Shown here one piece after another: positions 43,468 through 52,602 of a stretch of 64,000 nucleotides of DNA. Position numbers and translations under genes: made by a program. Position 1 is the stretch's first letter. Every line of letters begins with the position of its first letter. Location of the stretch: NCBI GenBank assembly GCA_026417375.1, contig JAOADJ010000013.1, positions 1-64,000 of the forward strand, given 5' to 3'. This DNA is from Melioribacteraceae bacterium. Its GTDB lineage: Bacteria > Bacteroidota > Ignavibacteria > Ignavibacteriales > Melioribacteraceae. The notes beneath the pieces are model-generated. The model was not told the origin of the DNA. It ran no database searches and saw nothing but the letters and a program-made list of their open reading frames with translations.

Positions 43468-44769
43468 ATGATTTCAAAATATTTTCAGTTGGAAGAATTA
43501 GGTACAACTATAAAACAAGAAATAATTGCCGGAATTACAACATTTGTAACAATGGCATATATAATTGTTGTAAATCCAAAAATATTAGAAGCAGCTGGTT
43601 TACCTTTTGAAGCTTCAATGGCAGCAACAATTTTATCAGCTTTTTTTGGAACATTAGCTATGGGTGTTTATGCAAAACGTCCATTTGCAATTGCTCCTTA
43701 TATGGGGGAAAATGCATTTATTGCTTATACTGTTGTTAAAGTTTTAGGATACAGTTGGCAAACTGCACTTGGAGCAATTTTTATCAGTGGTGTTCTTTTT
43801 ACACTTTTGACATTATTTAAAATAAGAAGTTGGTTAGCTAATTCCGTTCCGGAAAATTTGAAAATAGCTTTTGCTGTTGGGATTGGTTTATTTTTAACAT
43901 TTATTGGTCTTAATGAAACTGGCATTGTAAAAATTGGTGTTGAAGGTGCACCTGTTCATGTAGGAAATTTAAAGGACCCCAAAATTTTACTCGGTATTTT
44001 TTCATTTCTTATAATTTCTGTTTTAATGATAAAAAAAATTAATGGTTCAATACTTATTGGAATATTTATAACTACAATTTTAGGAATCATACTTGGTCAA
44101 GCACAATTACCTCAAAATTTTATTTCAACTCCGCCGGATATATCTGTTTTATTTTTAAAATTAGATATTGTTGGAGCATTACAATGGGGGTTTGTTTCAA
44201 TAATACTGGTTGTGTTCATTTTAGATTTTGTTGATACAATGGGAACATTAATTGGCTTAGGTTATAAAGCTAAAATGTTAGACAAAGATGGTAATTTACC
44301 AGAAATAGAAAAACCAATGTTATGCGATGCTTTGGCAACTTGCATTGGTGCATTATTCGGAACCACAACAACCGGAACATATATTGAATCAGCAACAGGA
44401 ATTGAAGCTGGAGGTAAATCGGGATTAACTGCAGTTGTTACAGCATTTATGTTTTTAACAGCACTTTTTTTCGCTCCACTTTTTTCTGCTATCCCGGCTT
44501 TTGCATATGGTTCATCTTTAATTATAGTTGGTTTGTTGATGATTTCTACAATATCAAATTTAAAATTTGAAAAACTTGAAGAAATTATTCCTGCTTTTGT
44601 AACAATAGTTTTAATGAGTTTTACATATAATCTTGGTATCGGAATGACAGCCGGTTTTTTATTATATCCTTTCACAATGTTGATTGCTGGTAGAATTAAA
44701 GAAGTTAAAACTGGAATGTGGATTTTATTTTCATTTTCAATTTTGTTTTATCTTTTCTATCCATATTAA
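43468..44769 (+). CDS. NCS2-family purine permease (AzgA/guanine-hypoxanthine type)
   Basis: This 433-aa protein has about 12-14 membrane segments. AzgA-group landmarks are EIIAGITTFVTMAYIIVVNP near residue 18, GVYAKRPFAIAPYMGENAF, the FILDFVDTMGTLIGLGYKA substrate segment, and the TTTGTYIESATGIEAGGKSG motif. It probably imports guanine, hypoxanthine or adenine by proton symport. The exact base is not readable. Confidence 0.92.
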   Translation: MISKYFQLEELGTTIKQEIIAGITTFVTMAYIIVVNPKILEAAGLPFEASMAATILSAFFGTLAMGVYAKRPFAIAPYMGENAFIAYTVVKVLGYSWQTALGAIFISGVLFTLLTLFKIRSWLANSVPENLKIAFAVGIGLFLTFIGLNETGIVKIGVEGAPVHVGNLKDPKILLGIFSFLIISVLMIKKINGSILIGIFITTILGIILGQAQLPQNFISTPPDISVLFLKLDIVGALQWGFVSIILVVFILDFVDTMGTLIGLGYKAKMLDKDGNLPEIEKPMLCDALATCIGALFGTTTTGTYIESATGIEAGGKSGLTAVVTAFMFLTALFFAPLFSAIPAFAYGSSLIIVGLLMISTISNLKFEKLEEIIPAFVTIVLMSFTYNLGIGMTAGFLLYPFTMLIAGRIKEVKTGMWILFSFSILFYLFYPY

Positions 44770-44820
44770 TGAATCTAATTGTTCTAATTAGCATCTAAAT
44801 AAATAAAAAAGGGAAAAATA

Positions 44821-45252
44821 ATGGCAACAAAAAAAGCCTATGTAAAACATATTAAAGGAGTAACATTTTTAGGTAAAACAGATTCAAATCATTGGGTTGC
44901 AATGGATGGACCAGAACAATTTGGTGGAAGTGATGCTGGTATTCGTCCAAAGGAACTGTTGTTAATTGCATTAGCCGGATGTACTGGTAGCGATGTTGCT
45001 GTAATACTGCAAAAGAAAAAAATTAAGTTTGATGATTTTGAAATGAATATTGAAGCTGATGTACAAGAAACCCACCCACAAGTTTTTACAAAGATTCATT
45101 TAGAATATGTTTTTTATGGTAAAAATATTCCTACAGATGCAGTTGAAAGAGCAATTGAACTTTCACAAAAAACTTATTGCAGTGTTACCGCAATGTTACA
45201 AAAAGCTGTTGAAATAACTCATTCATTTAGAATTGAAGAAAATAAAAATTAG
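44821..45252 (+). CDS. OsmC-family peroxidase-like protein
   Basis: This 143-aa protein has the OsmC/YhfA-type core: KELLLIALAGCTGSDVAVIL with the first redox Cys near residue 59, a long central helix and strand, and the second Cys in LSQKTYCSVTAML near residue 121. OsmC relatives reduce organic hydroperoxides with two cysteines. YhfA-like members are less well defined. A terminator follows. Confidence 0.9.
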   Translation: MATKKAYVKHIKGVTFLGKTDSNHWVAMDGPEQFGGSDAGIRPKELLLIALAGCTGSDVAVILQKKKIKFDDFEMNIEADVQETHPQVFTKIHLEYVFYGKNIPTDAVERAIELSQKTYCSVTAMLQKAVEITHSFRIEENKN

Positions 45253-45277
45253 ATGTATTAAAATATCTAAAAATTTG

Positions 45278-45311
45278 AAGCAGGAATTAAACACTTTTTC
45301 CTGCTTTTTTT
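45278..45311 (+). terminator. Rho-independent terminator after osmC-like gene
   Basis: AAGCAGGAA (45278-45286) pairs with TTCCTGCTT (45298-45306), with an 11-base loop and a T-run to 45311. It lies 26 bases past the OsmC stop codon. Confidence 0.85.
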
Positions 45312-45399
45312 ATTTTAAATACATAAATAAGAAATAATATTTCTAATCATATCACACTTCTTTATCTTTAACCAATAAATTTTAATAAAATGAATAATT

Positions 45400-47235
45400 A
45401 TGATAAAACTTAGTTTAATATCGAAACTGACACTTACTTTTTGTTTGTTATCATTAATAAATTTATATGCACAAAAAGAATATGTGGCTAAAGCAAATGG
45501 AATAGAAATTTCAAAAGAAGAATTCAAAAAGAGATTTGAATTTTCACCACATCCAAGGAGAGATAAAAATTTTGACTCAACTTTAACAAAATTAGATTTT
45601 TTAAAAACATTAATTGCTGAAAAATTATTAGCAAAAGATGCAATTAGTAAACAACTTGATAAAACAGAAGAATTTATTTCGGCATATAAACATATAAGAA
45701 ATTTATACTTACGGGATGCACTTTATCAAAAAGAAGTAAAAGAAAAAGTTGCTGTGCCAGATTCTGAATATGCCAGAAACAAAAGTAAAGTGTTAAAAAC
45801 AATTAATGCTAAATTTATTTTTTCCAATGATGAAAAAGAAATTTATGATATTTATAATCAATTAAAATCTGGTGCCAGTTTCGATTCAATTTTATCAACA
45901 CGACCCGAATACAATGAACAAAAAATTTCTGAAGAAATTACTTTTGGTAAATTAAATGAAAAAATAGAAAATGAAGTTTTTGAACTTGCCGTTGGAAGTT
46001 TTAGTAAACCTCTTGAGTTAAAAGAAGGCTGGTATATTTTTAAAGTTTATTCTTTCACTAAGAAAAGTATAATTGACGAAAATGATTTAAGAAAAGCTGA
46101 ACGTGTACTTAAAGAACGATGGGAAAATAAAATTTATGAAGAGTTTTATAAAAAATTTTTTAAGAATGTGACAATTAATGCTGATAGAATTTTATTCGAA
46201 AAACTTTATAACGAAATTAAAAATTATATTCTTAGTAATTCCCAAACCTTTATTAAAAAATATGGTAAATATTCTTTATTACAACCCGAATTAAGTAGAA
46301 TAGAGAAAAAATTTACAGATAAAGAATTAAAATCAATATTTGTAAAATTTCCTAATGAACCAATTACATTAAAAGAATTTATAACAAGTATTAAAATTGA
46401 TGGATTTGAATTTCAAAAAATTGATGAAAAACATTTATGGTCAAGATTAAATACAGTTGTGTTTTTATTTATACAAAATGAATTATTAGTTAGAGAAGCT
46501 TTAAAACGTGGTTACGATAAACTGCCTGATGTTTCCTTCGACTTAAAGTTGTGGAAAGAAAATTTTTTGGCAAATCTTAATATGAAAAATATTTATAAAA
46601 GCATTCATGTTGATGATAACGAAGCTTATGAGTTTTTCTTAAAAAACAATAAAATAATTTCTCAACCCGAAAAAATTAAAGTTGCAGAAATTTTAACTAA
46701 TGATTTAGATGTTGTTAAATTGATTTTTGATGAGTTAGATAAAGGAAAAGATTTTAAGGAGCTTGCTATGAAATTCACTATCAGAGATTCATTAAAACAA
46801 AAAAACTGTGAGTTTGAATTTGTAAGTGTAAAAAATGAAAATGAAATTTTTAAAAATGCTGTAAATCTACAAGTTGGTGAAGTTTTTGGTCCGATAAAAA
46901 CAAATGAAGGTTATTCTATAATAAAATTAATAGAAAAGAAAAAAGGTGAAGTGCAAAAGTTTGATACTTTTGAAGAAGGAAAAGAAGATATTAAAAACAT
47001 TCTGAGAACAGAAAAAATGTTTAATAAATTAGAAGATGTTACTGCGAAACTTGCACTTGATAATAAAATTCAGCTTAATGAAAATGCTTTAAGAAGTTTA
47101 AAAGTAAATTCAGTAAATATGATTGTCTTTAAAAGATTTGGTTTTGGTGGTCAATATATTGCAGTTCCATATCAAAATGATTTTTCCGGTTGGTATAAAA
47201 AATATGAACAACTAAAAAAATCACTTTCATTATGA
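45400..47235 (+). CDS. Periplasmic parvulin-type isomerase/chaperone, two parvulin-like domains
   Basis: This 611-aa protein has a signal peptide (LTLTFCLLSLINLYAQ) and a SurA-N-like start (VAKANGIEISKEEFKKRF). A degenerate parvulin domain is at about 145-225 (AKFIFSNDEKEIYDIYNQL, then LKEGWYIFKVYS), and a second at about 425-530 (KVAEILTNDLDVVKLIFDEL, then KTNEGYSIIKLIEKKKG). It resembles the protein at 2932 and is probably a paralogue. Its stop overlaps the solute-binding protein start by 4 bases, so it is translationally coupled to a sensing cassette rather than to an outer-membrane gene. Confidence 0.82.
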   Translation: MIKLSLISKLTLTFCLLSLINLYAQKEYVAKANGIEISKEEFKKRFEFSPHPRRDKNFDSTLTKLDFLKTLIAEKLLAKDAISKQLDKTEEFISAYKHIRNLYLRDALYQKEVKEKVAVPDSEYARNKSKVLKTINAKFIFSNDEKEIYDIYNQLKSGASFDSILSTRPEYNEQKISEEITFGKLNEKIENEVFELAVGSFSKPLELKEGWYIFKVYSFTKKSIIDENDLRKAERVLKERWENKIYEEFYKKFFKNVTINADRILFEKLYNEIKNYILSNSQTFIKKYGKYSLLQPELSRIEKKFTDKELKSIFVKFPNEPITLKEFITSIKIDGFEFQKIDEKHLWSRLNTVVFLFIQNELLVREALKRGYDKLPDVSFDLKLWKENFLANLNMKNIYKSIHVDDNEAYEFFLKNNKIISQPEKIKVAEILTNDLDVVKLIFDELDKGKDFKELAMKFTIRDSLKQKNCEFEFVSVKNENEIFKNAVNLQVGEVFGPIKTNEGYSIIKLIEKKKGEVQKFDTFEEGKEDIKNILRTEKMFNKLEDVTAKLALDNKIQLNENALRSLKVNSVNMIVFKRFGFGGQYIAVPYQNDFSGWYKKYEQLKKSLSL

Positions 47236-48560
47236 TAGAAAAACTTAAGAAATATTTTAAAACATTTTATTTCTATGTAGCATTAATTACAATTCTTGCG
47301 GTTGCTGTCTTGGGATTTATGTTTTTTTGGGGAAATGGTTTATTTCAACCTGTAAGAATACCTGAAAAAATTTTTTATGCAGATAATATTTCCCCAACTC
47401 ATAAATTATTAATTGATAAATTTAATCAATTAAATAAAGGAAGAATTGAAGTAATTCCGATTGATTTACCCTTTGAAAAGTTTAGCACCAATGAAAGAAA
47501 AGAATTACTTATCAGATATCTGAGAAGTAAAAGTGATAAGATAGATATTTTTTCTGTTGATCAAATTTGGATACCAAGATTTGCAAAATGGACAGAACCA
47601 CTAAACAAATACTTTATTACACCCGAAAGAGAAACCATTATAAACGAAGCATTAAAAACTTGTTATTATAAAAATGATTTAGTAGCTGTTCCACTATATT
47701 TTGATATTTCATTTCTTTATTACAACGATGAATTATTAAAAAAGTTACCAAACTATAATCAAATTAAAAATGAATTAGAAAATGGTATAACTTGGGGAAA
47801 ATTTTTTGAATTAAGCAATCAGCTTAAAATAATGAACAAGCCGATTTATCTTTTTCCGGCGGATAATTATGAAGGATTGATGTGTAGTTTTTTTGAATTG
47901 TTGGAAAGCTTAAATGAAAAAATATTTGTTGGAGATACAGTAAGATTAAACACACCTGCAACCAGAAAATCATTACAATTATTAGTTGATTTAATTGATA
48001 AAAAAATTACACCAAAAGATGTTCTTGAATTCAGAGAAACAGAATGCTATAGAAAATATGTTTTAGAAAACGGTTTTTTCTTACGTGGTTGGTCCGGATT
48101 GGATGTTTGGTATAAAAACAATATTGATTCAGTTGATGTTAGTAATAAATTTATTCCAACTTTTGTTCCTCATTTTAATGACACAAAGCCAACGTCAATT
48201 TCTGGCGGATGGAATTTAATGCTTTCAAAAAACTCTACTAAAAAAAGTGAATCAATTGAATTTATAAAATTTTTACTATCTGAAGAATCTCAGAAAATAC
48301 TATTTGAAAAAGGTGGCTATCTTCCTGTAAACAGTAAAGTTTATCAGGACACAAACTATGTATCAAATAGAAATCTTTTGAACAAATACAAAAAAATTAT
48401 TAAAACAGTTGCGTATCGTCCGTTGTTAGAAAAATATACAAGAGTATCAGATGTAATTGCATATTATTTAAAGGAAGCTCTTCAAAAGAAAATCAAAGTT
48501 GAAGATGCACTTATAATGGCTGAAAGATCAATTAATTCAAAAGAAATATTTTTTAGATGA
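47232..48560 (+). CDS. Membrane-anchored extracellular solute-binding protein (family 1)
   Basis: This 442-aa protein has an uncleaved-looking membrane helix at about residues 13-35 (FYVALITILAVAVLGFMFF). A type 1 periplasmic binding fold follows: LLIDKFNQLNKGRIEVIPID, DIFSVDQIWIPRFAKW, LVAVPLYFDISFLYYND, SISGGWNLMLSKNS and KFLLSEESQKILFEKGGYLPV. These match sugar-binding proteins of ABC importers. No ATPase or permease gene is adjacent. The next genes are a sensor kinase (3 bases away) and an NtrC-type regulator, so it may be a ligand sensor. Confidence 0.85.
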   Translation: MIEKLKKYFKTFYFYVALITILAVAVLGFMFFWGNGLFQPVRIPEKIFYADNISPTHKLLIDKFNQLNKGRIEVIPIDLPFEKFSTNERKELLIRYLRSKSDKIDIFSVDQIWIPRFAKWTEPLNKYFITPERETIINEALKTCYYKNDLVAVPLYFDISFLYYNDELLKKLPNYNQIKNELENGITWGKFFELSNQLKIMNKPIYLFPADNYEGLMCSFFELLESLNEKIFVGDTVRLNTPATRKSLQLLVDLIDKKITPKDVLEFRETECYRKYVLENGFFLRGWSGLDVWYKNNIDSVDVSNKFIPTFVPHFNDTKPTSISGGWNLMLSKNSTKKSESIEFIKFLLSEESQKILFEKGGYLPVNSKVYQDTNYVSNRNLLNKYKKIIKTVAYRPLLEKYTRVSDVIAYYLKEALQKKIKVEDALIMAERSINSKEIFFR

Positions 48561-48563
48561 CTT

Positions 48564-50045
48564 ATGGAAAACAAAAATAGTTTCATAGAAAATCTTAAGA
48601 AATACCATTTCGAATTCAAACATTTAACTGTTTTGTTTATAGGATTAATTGTTTTACAGCTTGTTTTATCATTTGTTCATAAAGCTTCTTTAAGAAATTT
48701 TGTTGAGAATACACAAGAATGGTATCAACAACATTCAGCAGAAAAATTTGCAAACTTAAGTACAACAACTTTAGAGTTGTTATTAGAAACTATCCAACTC
48801 AGTTCAAGTTCTTCTGAAGCAGACAAAAGAAGAATAATACAATTCTTTGATATAATATTGAATCAACAAGTGTTACAACAAAATGTTGAAGAAATATGTT
48901 TATTAATTTCAATCGGTGATAAAATTTATACAATAGATGATGGTAAAGTTCTTTACTCATTTTTTATTACCAAAAAAATAGAAGAACCGGACGCAACACA
49001 AAGACATTTGAACGCTGTAAATATTTATAAAAAATTTAAAAGCACATTAGAACAAGATGAACAAATTTTAAATATTAGAAGCGATAAACAAACATATCAT
49101 TTGTTCGTGCCATTTGTTCCTCGTGGGGAATTTACAGGTGCTTTTTATATGCGGAATACAGCAGACGTTTCATTTATTCAAAGAGAAATAGTTTCAAACT
49201 ATGAAGAAACTTCTATTATTTATTCAGCGTTATTTTTACTTGGATTACTTGCAATGTATTACATTTCATCATATACTGTTAAAGAAAGAGATGAAGCACA
49301 AAAACTATTTCTCGAAGAACATGAAAATTCGTTGAAACAAAAAATTGATCATGATAAAGAAGCTCTTTTTACAAAACGAATTTATCATACTCATCATAAA
49401 GCCGAAAAAGTAATGGGATTTATTAAAGAAGATTTAAGAATGCTTGAACCGAATAATATTAATGAAATTAAATATCGTGTTACAAAATATTCTAATTTTA
49501 TTTCACGTGTAATTTATGATATGAAATGGTACGATCCACCAATTCAAACAATAAGAAACATTGCATTTAAAACCAATTTAAATGAAGTTATTAAATTTAT
49601 TGTTGAAAATATTTTCAACAGAACTGCACGCAAAACCGGTTCATTTGAAATAAAATTAAATCTTGATGAAAAAGTTCCTATAATACATATAAATGAATTT
49701 GTTATTTGGGAAATATTAGAACCATTAATTCAAAACAGTATTGATCATGGTGGAGATAATAAATTAGTTATTGAAATAACAACAAAATATTTTGAGAATG
49801 AAAAAATAACCCGATTATTTATACAAGATAATGGACCAGGAATAGTTCAGGAACTTTTAGAAAAAAATGAAAGTGGAATTAAAAAATTATTTCTGGAAAA
49901 TGTTACAACTAAAATGAACAATCAATCATCAGGATATGGATGTTATATTGCATATGAAATATCAAAATTAAGATGTGGCTGGAATATTGATGTTGAAAAT
50001 TTACCTGACGTTGGTTGTAAATTTACAATTGAAATTCCTCATTAA
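48564..50045 (+). CDS. Membrane sensor histidine kinase with atypical dimerisation domain
   Basis: This 493-aa protein has a membrane helix at about 21-38, a periplasmic domain to about 215 and a second helix at 216-235. A coiled-coil linker and a HATPase_c domain follow, with an N box (LIQNSIDHG, N391), a G1 box (DNGPGI, 422-427) and a G2 region (SGYGCYIAYE). The DHp region lacks a canonical HE[L/I]RTPL box. The likeliest phospho-acceptor is within the cluster H275/H277/H278 (IYHTHHKAEKVM). It lies between the solute-binding protein and the response regulator genes. Confidence 0.85.
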   Translation: MENKNSFIENLKKYHFEFKHLTVLFIGLIVLQLVLSFVHKASLRNFVENTQEWYQQHSAEKFANLSTTTLELLLETIQLSSSSSEADKRRIIQFFDIILNQQVLQQNVEEICLLISIGDKIYTIDDGKVLYSFFITKKIEEPDATQRHLNAVNIYKKFKSTLEQDEQILNIRSDKQTYHLFVPFVPRGEFTGAFYMRNTADVSFIQREIVSNYEETSIIYSALFLLGLLAMYYISSYTVKERDEAQKLFLEEHENSLKQKIDHDKEALFTKRIYHTHHKAEKVMGFIKEDLRMLEPNNINEIKYRVTKYSNFISRVIYDMKWYDPPIQTIRNIAFKTNLNEVIKFIVENIFNRTARKTGSFEIKLNLDEKVPIIHINEFVIWEILEPLIQNSIDHGGDNKLVIEITTKYFENEKITRLFIQDNGPGIVQELLEKNESGIKKLFLENVTTKMNNQSSGYGCYIAYEISKLRCGWNIDVENLPDVGCKFTIEIPH

Positions 50046-50056
50046 TAGGAGAACCA

Positions 50057-51511
50057 ATGATAGCTGATGAAGTAATAAAAATAATGTTGATTGAAGATGA
50101 AGATTTTGATATGCGTCGTGTTGAAAACACAATTAAACCATTCAAAGAAAAAATTAAAATTGTTGATGTGGTTTCTGATGGAAAATCTGCAATTGAATTA
50201 CTTGAAGCAAAAAAAAATTGTTATGATATAGTTATAATGGATTTTCAAATTGCTGGCGGACTACGAGGTGAACACTTGATTAAAAAACTAAGAGATATCG
50301 ATACATCTCTGCAAATTATTGTTATTACAAAAATGACTATCAATGTTACAGATTACGACTTTGCACACAACCTTTTGGAAGCTGGTGCTTTTTGGTATTG
50401 CACTAAATATCCCGGAGATATAGAAGAATATATTTATCAACCAACAGATTTTATACTTTCAATATTTAATGCTTTCGAAAGAAAAAAATTATTACGCGAA
50501 AAACAAAAATCAAATCAAAAACTTTATAAAAATGTTGAAAATATTCTTACAAGTAAAAAAATTATTGGTATATCAGAAATAGCTAATAAATTAAGAGAAC
50601 AAACTTTAAAGTTCGCAAATAGTAATGCTCCCATTCTAATTACAGGTTCAAGTGGTACTGGAAAAGAATTGATTGCATACAACCTTCATTATTTAAGCAA
50701 CAGAAAATTTGAAAATTTTATTCCAATAAATTGCGGTAGCATTCCAGATCAACTAATTGAGAGTGAATTATTTGGATATGAAAAAGGTGCTTTTACCGGT
50801 GCCGATAAAGGAAAACCCGGATTATTTGAACTTGCCAACAATGGTACAATATTTTTAGATGAAGTTTCTGAACTTCCGCTTTCTGCTCAGGTAAAACTTT
50901 TACGCGTGCTTCAAGATGGCGAAGTAGAAAAAATTGGCAGAACAGAAAAAATTAAAGTTAATGTTAGAATAATTTCTGCGACTAATAAAAATCTGGAAAA
51001 TGAAATAAAAGAAAAAAGATTTAGAGAAGATCTTTATTATAGATTGAATGTGGTTCCTATTTTTGTTCCACCATTAAAACAACGTAAAGAAGATATACAT
51101 TATTTGATTGATTATTTTATGAACGAATTTGCTATTGATATGGGAAAAGAAATGCCTACAATTTCTGAAAATGCGATGAAATATTTAATGAATTATGAAT
51201 GGCCCGGAAATATTCGTGAATTGAAAAATTTAGTTCAAAGATTATTGTTTTTTGATGAAAAGAATATAGATGAAAATTTAATTGAACTAGCTTTGGGTAA
51301 AAAATTTAGTGATGAATTTGCGAATATTGATGGTATAAGTTTTAACTCTCCAGATGGAATTCTGCCATTAAAGCAAATGGAAAAATTGTTCAGAGAAAAA
51401 TATTTTAATTATGTAAGAGAAAGATCAGACTCTGATAGTGAAGCAGCAAAAAAACTTGGTTTAGCTCCTCCTAACTATTATAGAATGTGCAAAGAATTAG
51501 GTTTGAAATAA
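50057..51511 (+). CDS. NtrC-family sigma-54-dependent response regulator
   Basis: This 484-aa protein has a receiver domain (MLIEDED acidic pair; phospho-acceptor Asp62 in VIMDFQ; conserved Lys in WYCTKYPGD). The AAA+ domain has a Walker A site (GSSGTGKE), the sigma-54 contact loop (KGAFTGAD) and a Walker B site (TIFLDEVSEL), plus an arginine-finger region (FREDLYYRLNVVP). A short C-terminal helix-turn-helix follows (AAKKLGLAPPNYYRMCKEL). It activates RNA polymerase carrying sigma-54, whose gene is at 60610. It is probably phosphorylated by the kinase encoded just upstream. Confidence 0.95.
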   Translation: MIADEVIKIMLIEDEDFDMRRVENTIKPFKEKIKIVDVVSDGKSAIELLEAKKNCYDIVIMDFQIAGGLRGEHLIKKLRDIDTSLQIIVITKMTINVTDYDFAHNLLEAGAFWYCTKYPGDIEEYIYQPTDFILSIFNAFERKKLLREKQKSNQKLYKNVENILTSKKIIGISEIANKLREQTLKFANSNAPILITGSSGTGKELIAYNLHYLSNRKFENFIPINCGSIPDQLIESELFGYEKGAFTGADKGKPGLFELANNGTIFLDEVSELPLSAQVKLLRVLQDGEVEKIGRTEKIKVNVRIISATNKNLENEIKEKRFREDLYYRLNVVPIFVPPLKQRKEDIHYLIDYFMNEFAIDMGKEMPTISENAMKYLMNYEWPGNIRELKNLVQRLLFFDEKNIDENLIELALGKKFSDEFANIDGISFNSPDGILPLKQMEKLFREKYFNYVRERSDSDSEAAKKLGLAPPNYYRMCKELGLK

Positions 51512-52477
51512 TTACTCTGTTGCAGTTGTTAAACCACCTCGATTATTTCTAACCATTCTCGAAAACAAAGAAAGATTTTTATCAAATAAAAATCTAAACA
51601 AAAGTTTTACCCATGATTTATGATATTTCAAGTTATCGTAAAACTCCGGTGCCATTTTTTTTAGCTGTGGTAATTTATTCCAGGGAACAGAGGGAAAATC
51701 ATGATGTTCATTATGATAACCAACATTTAAAGCTAAAATGTTAAGTGGACCATAATAGCCATAAGTTTCTTGAGGTGGAAAAGTTAAATAATGCTCTTGA
51801 ATCCATCTTGCACCAAGTGGATGTAATCCGACAGAAAAAAACAAAGAAGCAATAAAATATAAAAAAGCACTCCATCCAAAATTATATATTAAAAAAAGAT
51901 CAAAGCCGAAAACCACAATCCAATTTATTACAGTCCATTTATTTAAAAAATTTATTTCTTTCAAACGAGGTGGACGTAGTGCTTGAAAAACCGGAAAAAA
52001 TAAAAGCCAAAAGGCTTTTCCTAAAAATGTATTACCAATTAATTTTGCTTCCCAGCGGCTAGCTAAATCTGCATCAAGATAGTAATCACCTTGAAATGAA
52101 TGATGTTTAAGATGATAACTTCTAAACGAAATTGCTGTTGGGATTGAATTTGGAATATCTGCAATTATACTGGATATCATATTTGCAGTTTTTGATTTGA
52201 AAATTAAATTATGAGCTGCTTCATGTATTAAAACAAAAAGTGCATGATTTGCAAACGCACCTACAAAGTATGCAACAATTAAAACTAACCAAATTGATTT
52301 GTCGCTTAAAAAAACTGCAAGAGAAATTTGTATTGAAACAATTAAGACAATTAATAAAAAACTAAAATTGTTTCTTGAAATTAAATTTCTCACTTCGGGA
52401 TGTGCCTTTAAAATTTTTTTTGTTCTTTCTTTATGTGGTTCAGGTTCGGTTGAGTAATAAAAATCCTGTTGTTTCAT
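51512..52477 (-). CDS. Fatty-acyl/sphingolipid delta-4 desaturase-like membrane enzyme (DEGS1-like)
   Basis: The protein is 321 aa from the ATG at 52477, with GAGG upstream; the longer frame from 52537 lacks support. The N-terminus (DFYYSTEPEPHKERTKKIL) matches the special lipid-desaturase N-terminal motif of dihydroceramide desaturases. Three histidine boxes follow at 85-89 (HEAAH), 122-126 (HLKHH) and 255-259 (HNEHHDFP). The last one and ETYGYYGPLN are close to human DEGS1 (323 aa as I recall). The di-iron enzyme would insert a double bond in a lipid; ceramide as substrate is an inference. Confidence 0.85.
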   Translation of the reverse strand: MKQQDFYYSTEPEPHKERTKKILKAHPEVRNLISRNNFSFLLIVLIVSIQISLAVFLSDKSIWLVLIVAYFVGAFANHALFVLIHEAAHNLIFKSKTANMISSIIADIPNSIPTAISFRSYHLKHHSFQGDYYLDADLASRWEAKLIGNTFLGKAFWLLFFPVFQALRPPRLKEINFLNKWTVINWIVVFGFDLFLIYNFGWSAFLYFIASLFFSVGLHPLGARWIQEHYLTFPPQETYGYYGPLNILALNVGYHNEHHDFPSVPWNKLPQLKKMAPEFYDNLKYHKSWVKLLFRFLFDKNLSLFSRMVRNNRGGLTTATE

Positions 52478-52602
52478 AGTAGCCTCTATGAAATAAATTA
52501 ACGGTATTAAGCTAATTAAGTAAACACACTTTTGCAATTAAAATCAACTATACATTATTTATTAATACCTTCTTATATTTCGAATGAATTTAGGTGATAA
52601 CT

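Noticed and set aside
47232-48560. Reading the solute-binding protein as part of an ABC sugar importer
   Set aside because: No permease or ATPase gene lies within the window on either side; the neighbours are a kinase and a regulator.
15190-52477. Treating the two lipid kinases and the desaturase as one sphingolipid gene cluster
   Set aside because: They lie 12-36 kb apart in separate transcription units; shared chemistry is possible but clustering is not shown.
52478-52537. Upstream start extending the desaturase by 20 residues
   Set aside because: The DEGS1-like N-terminus starts at the ATG at 52477, which has GAGG upstream.
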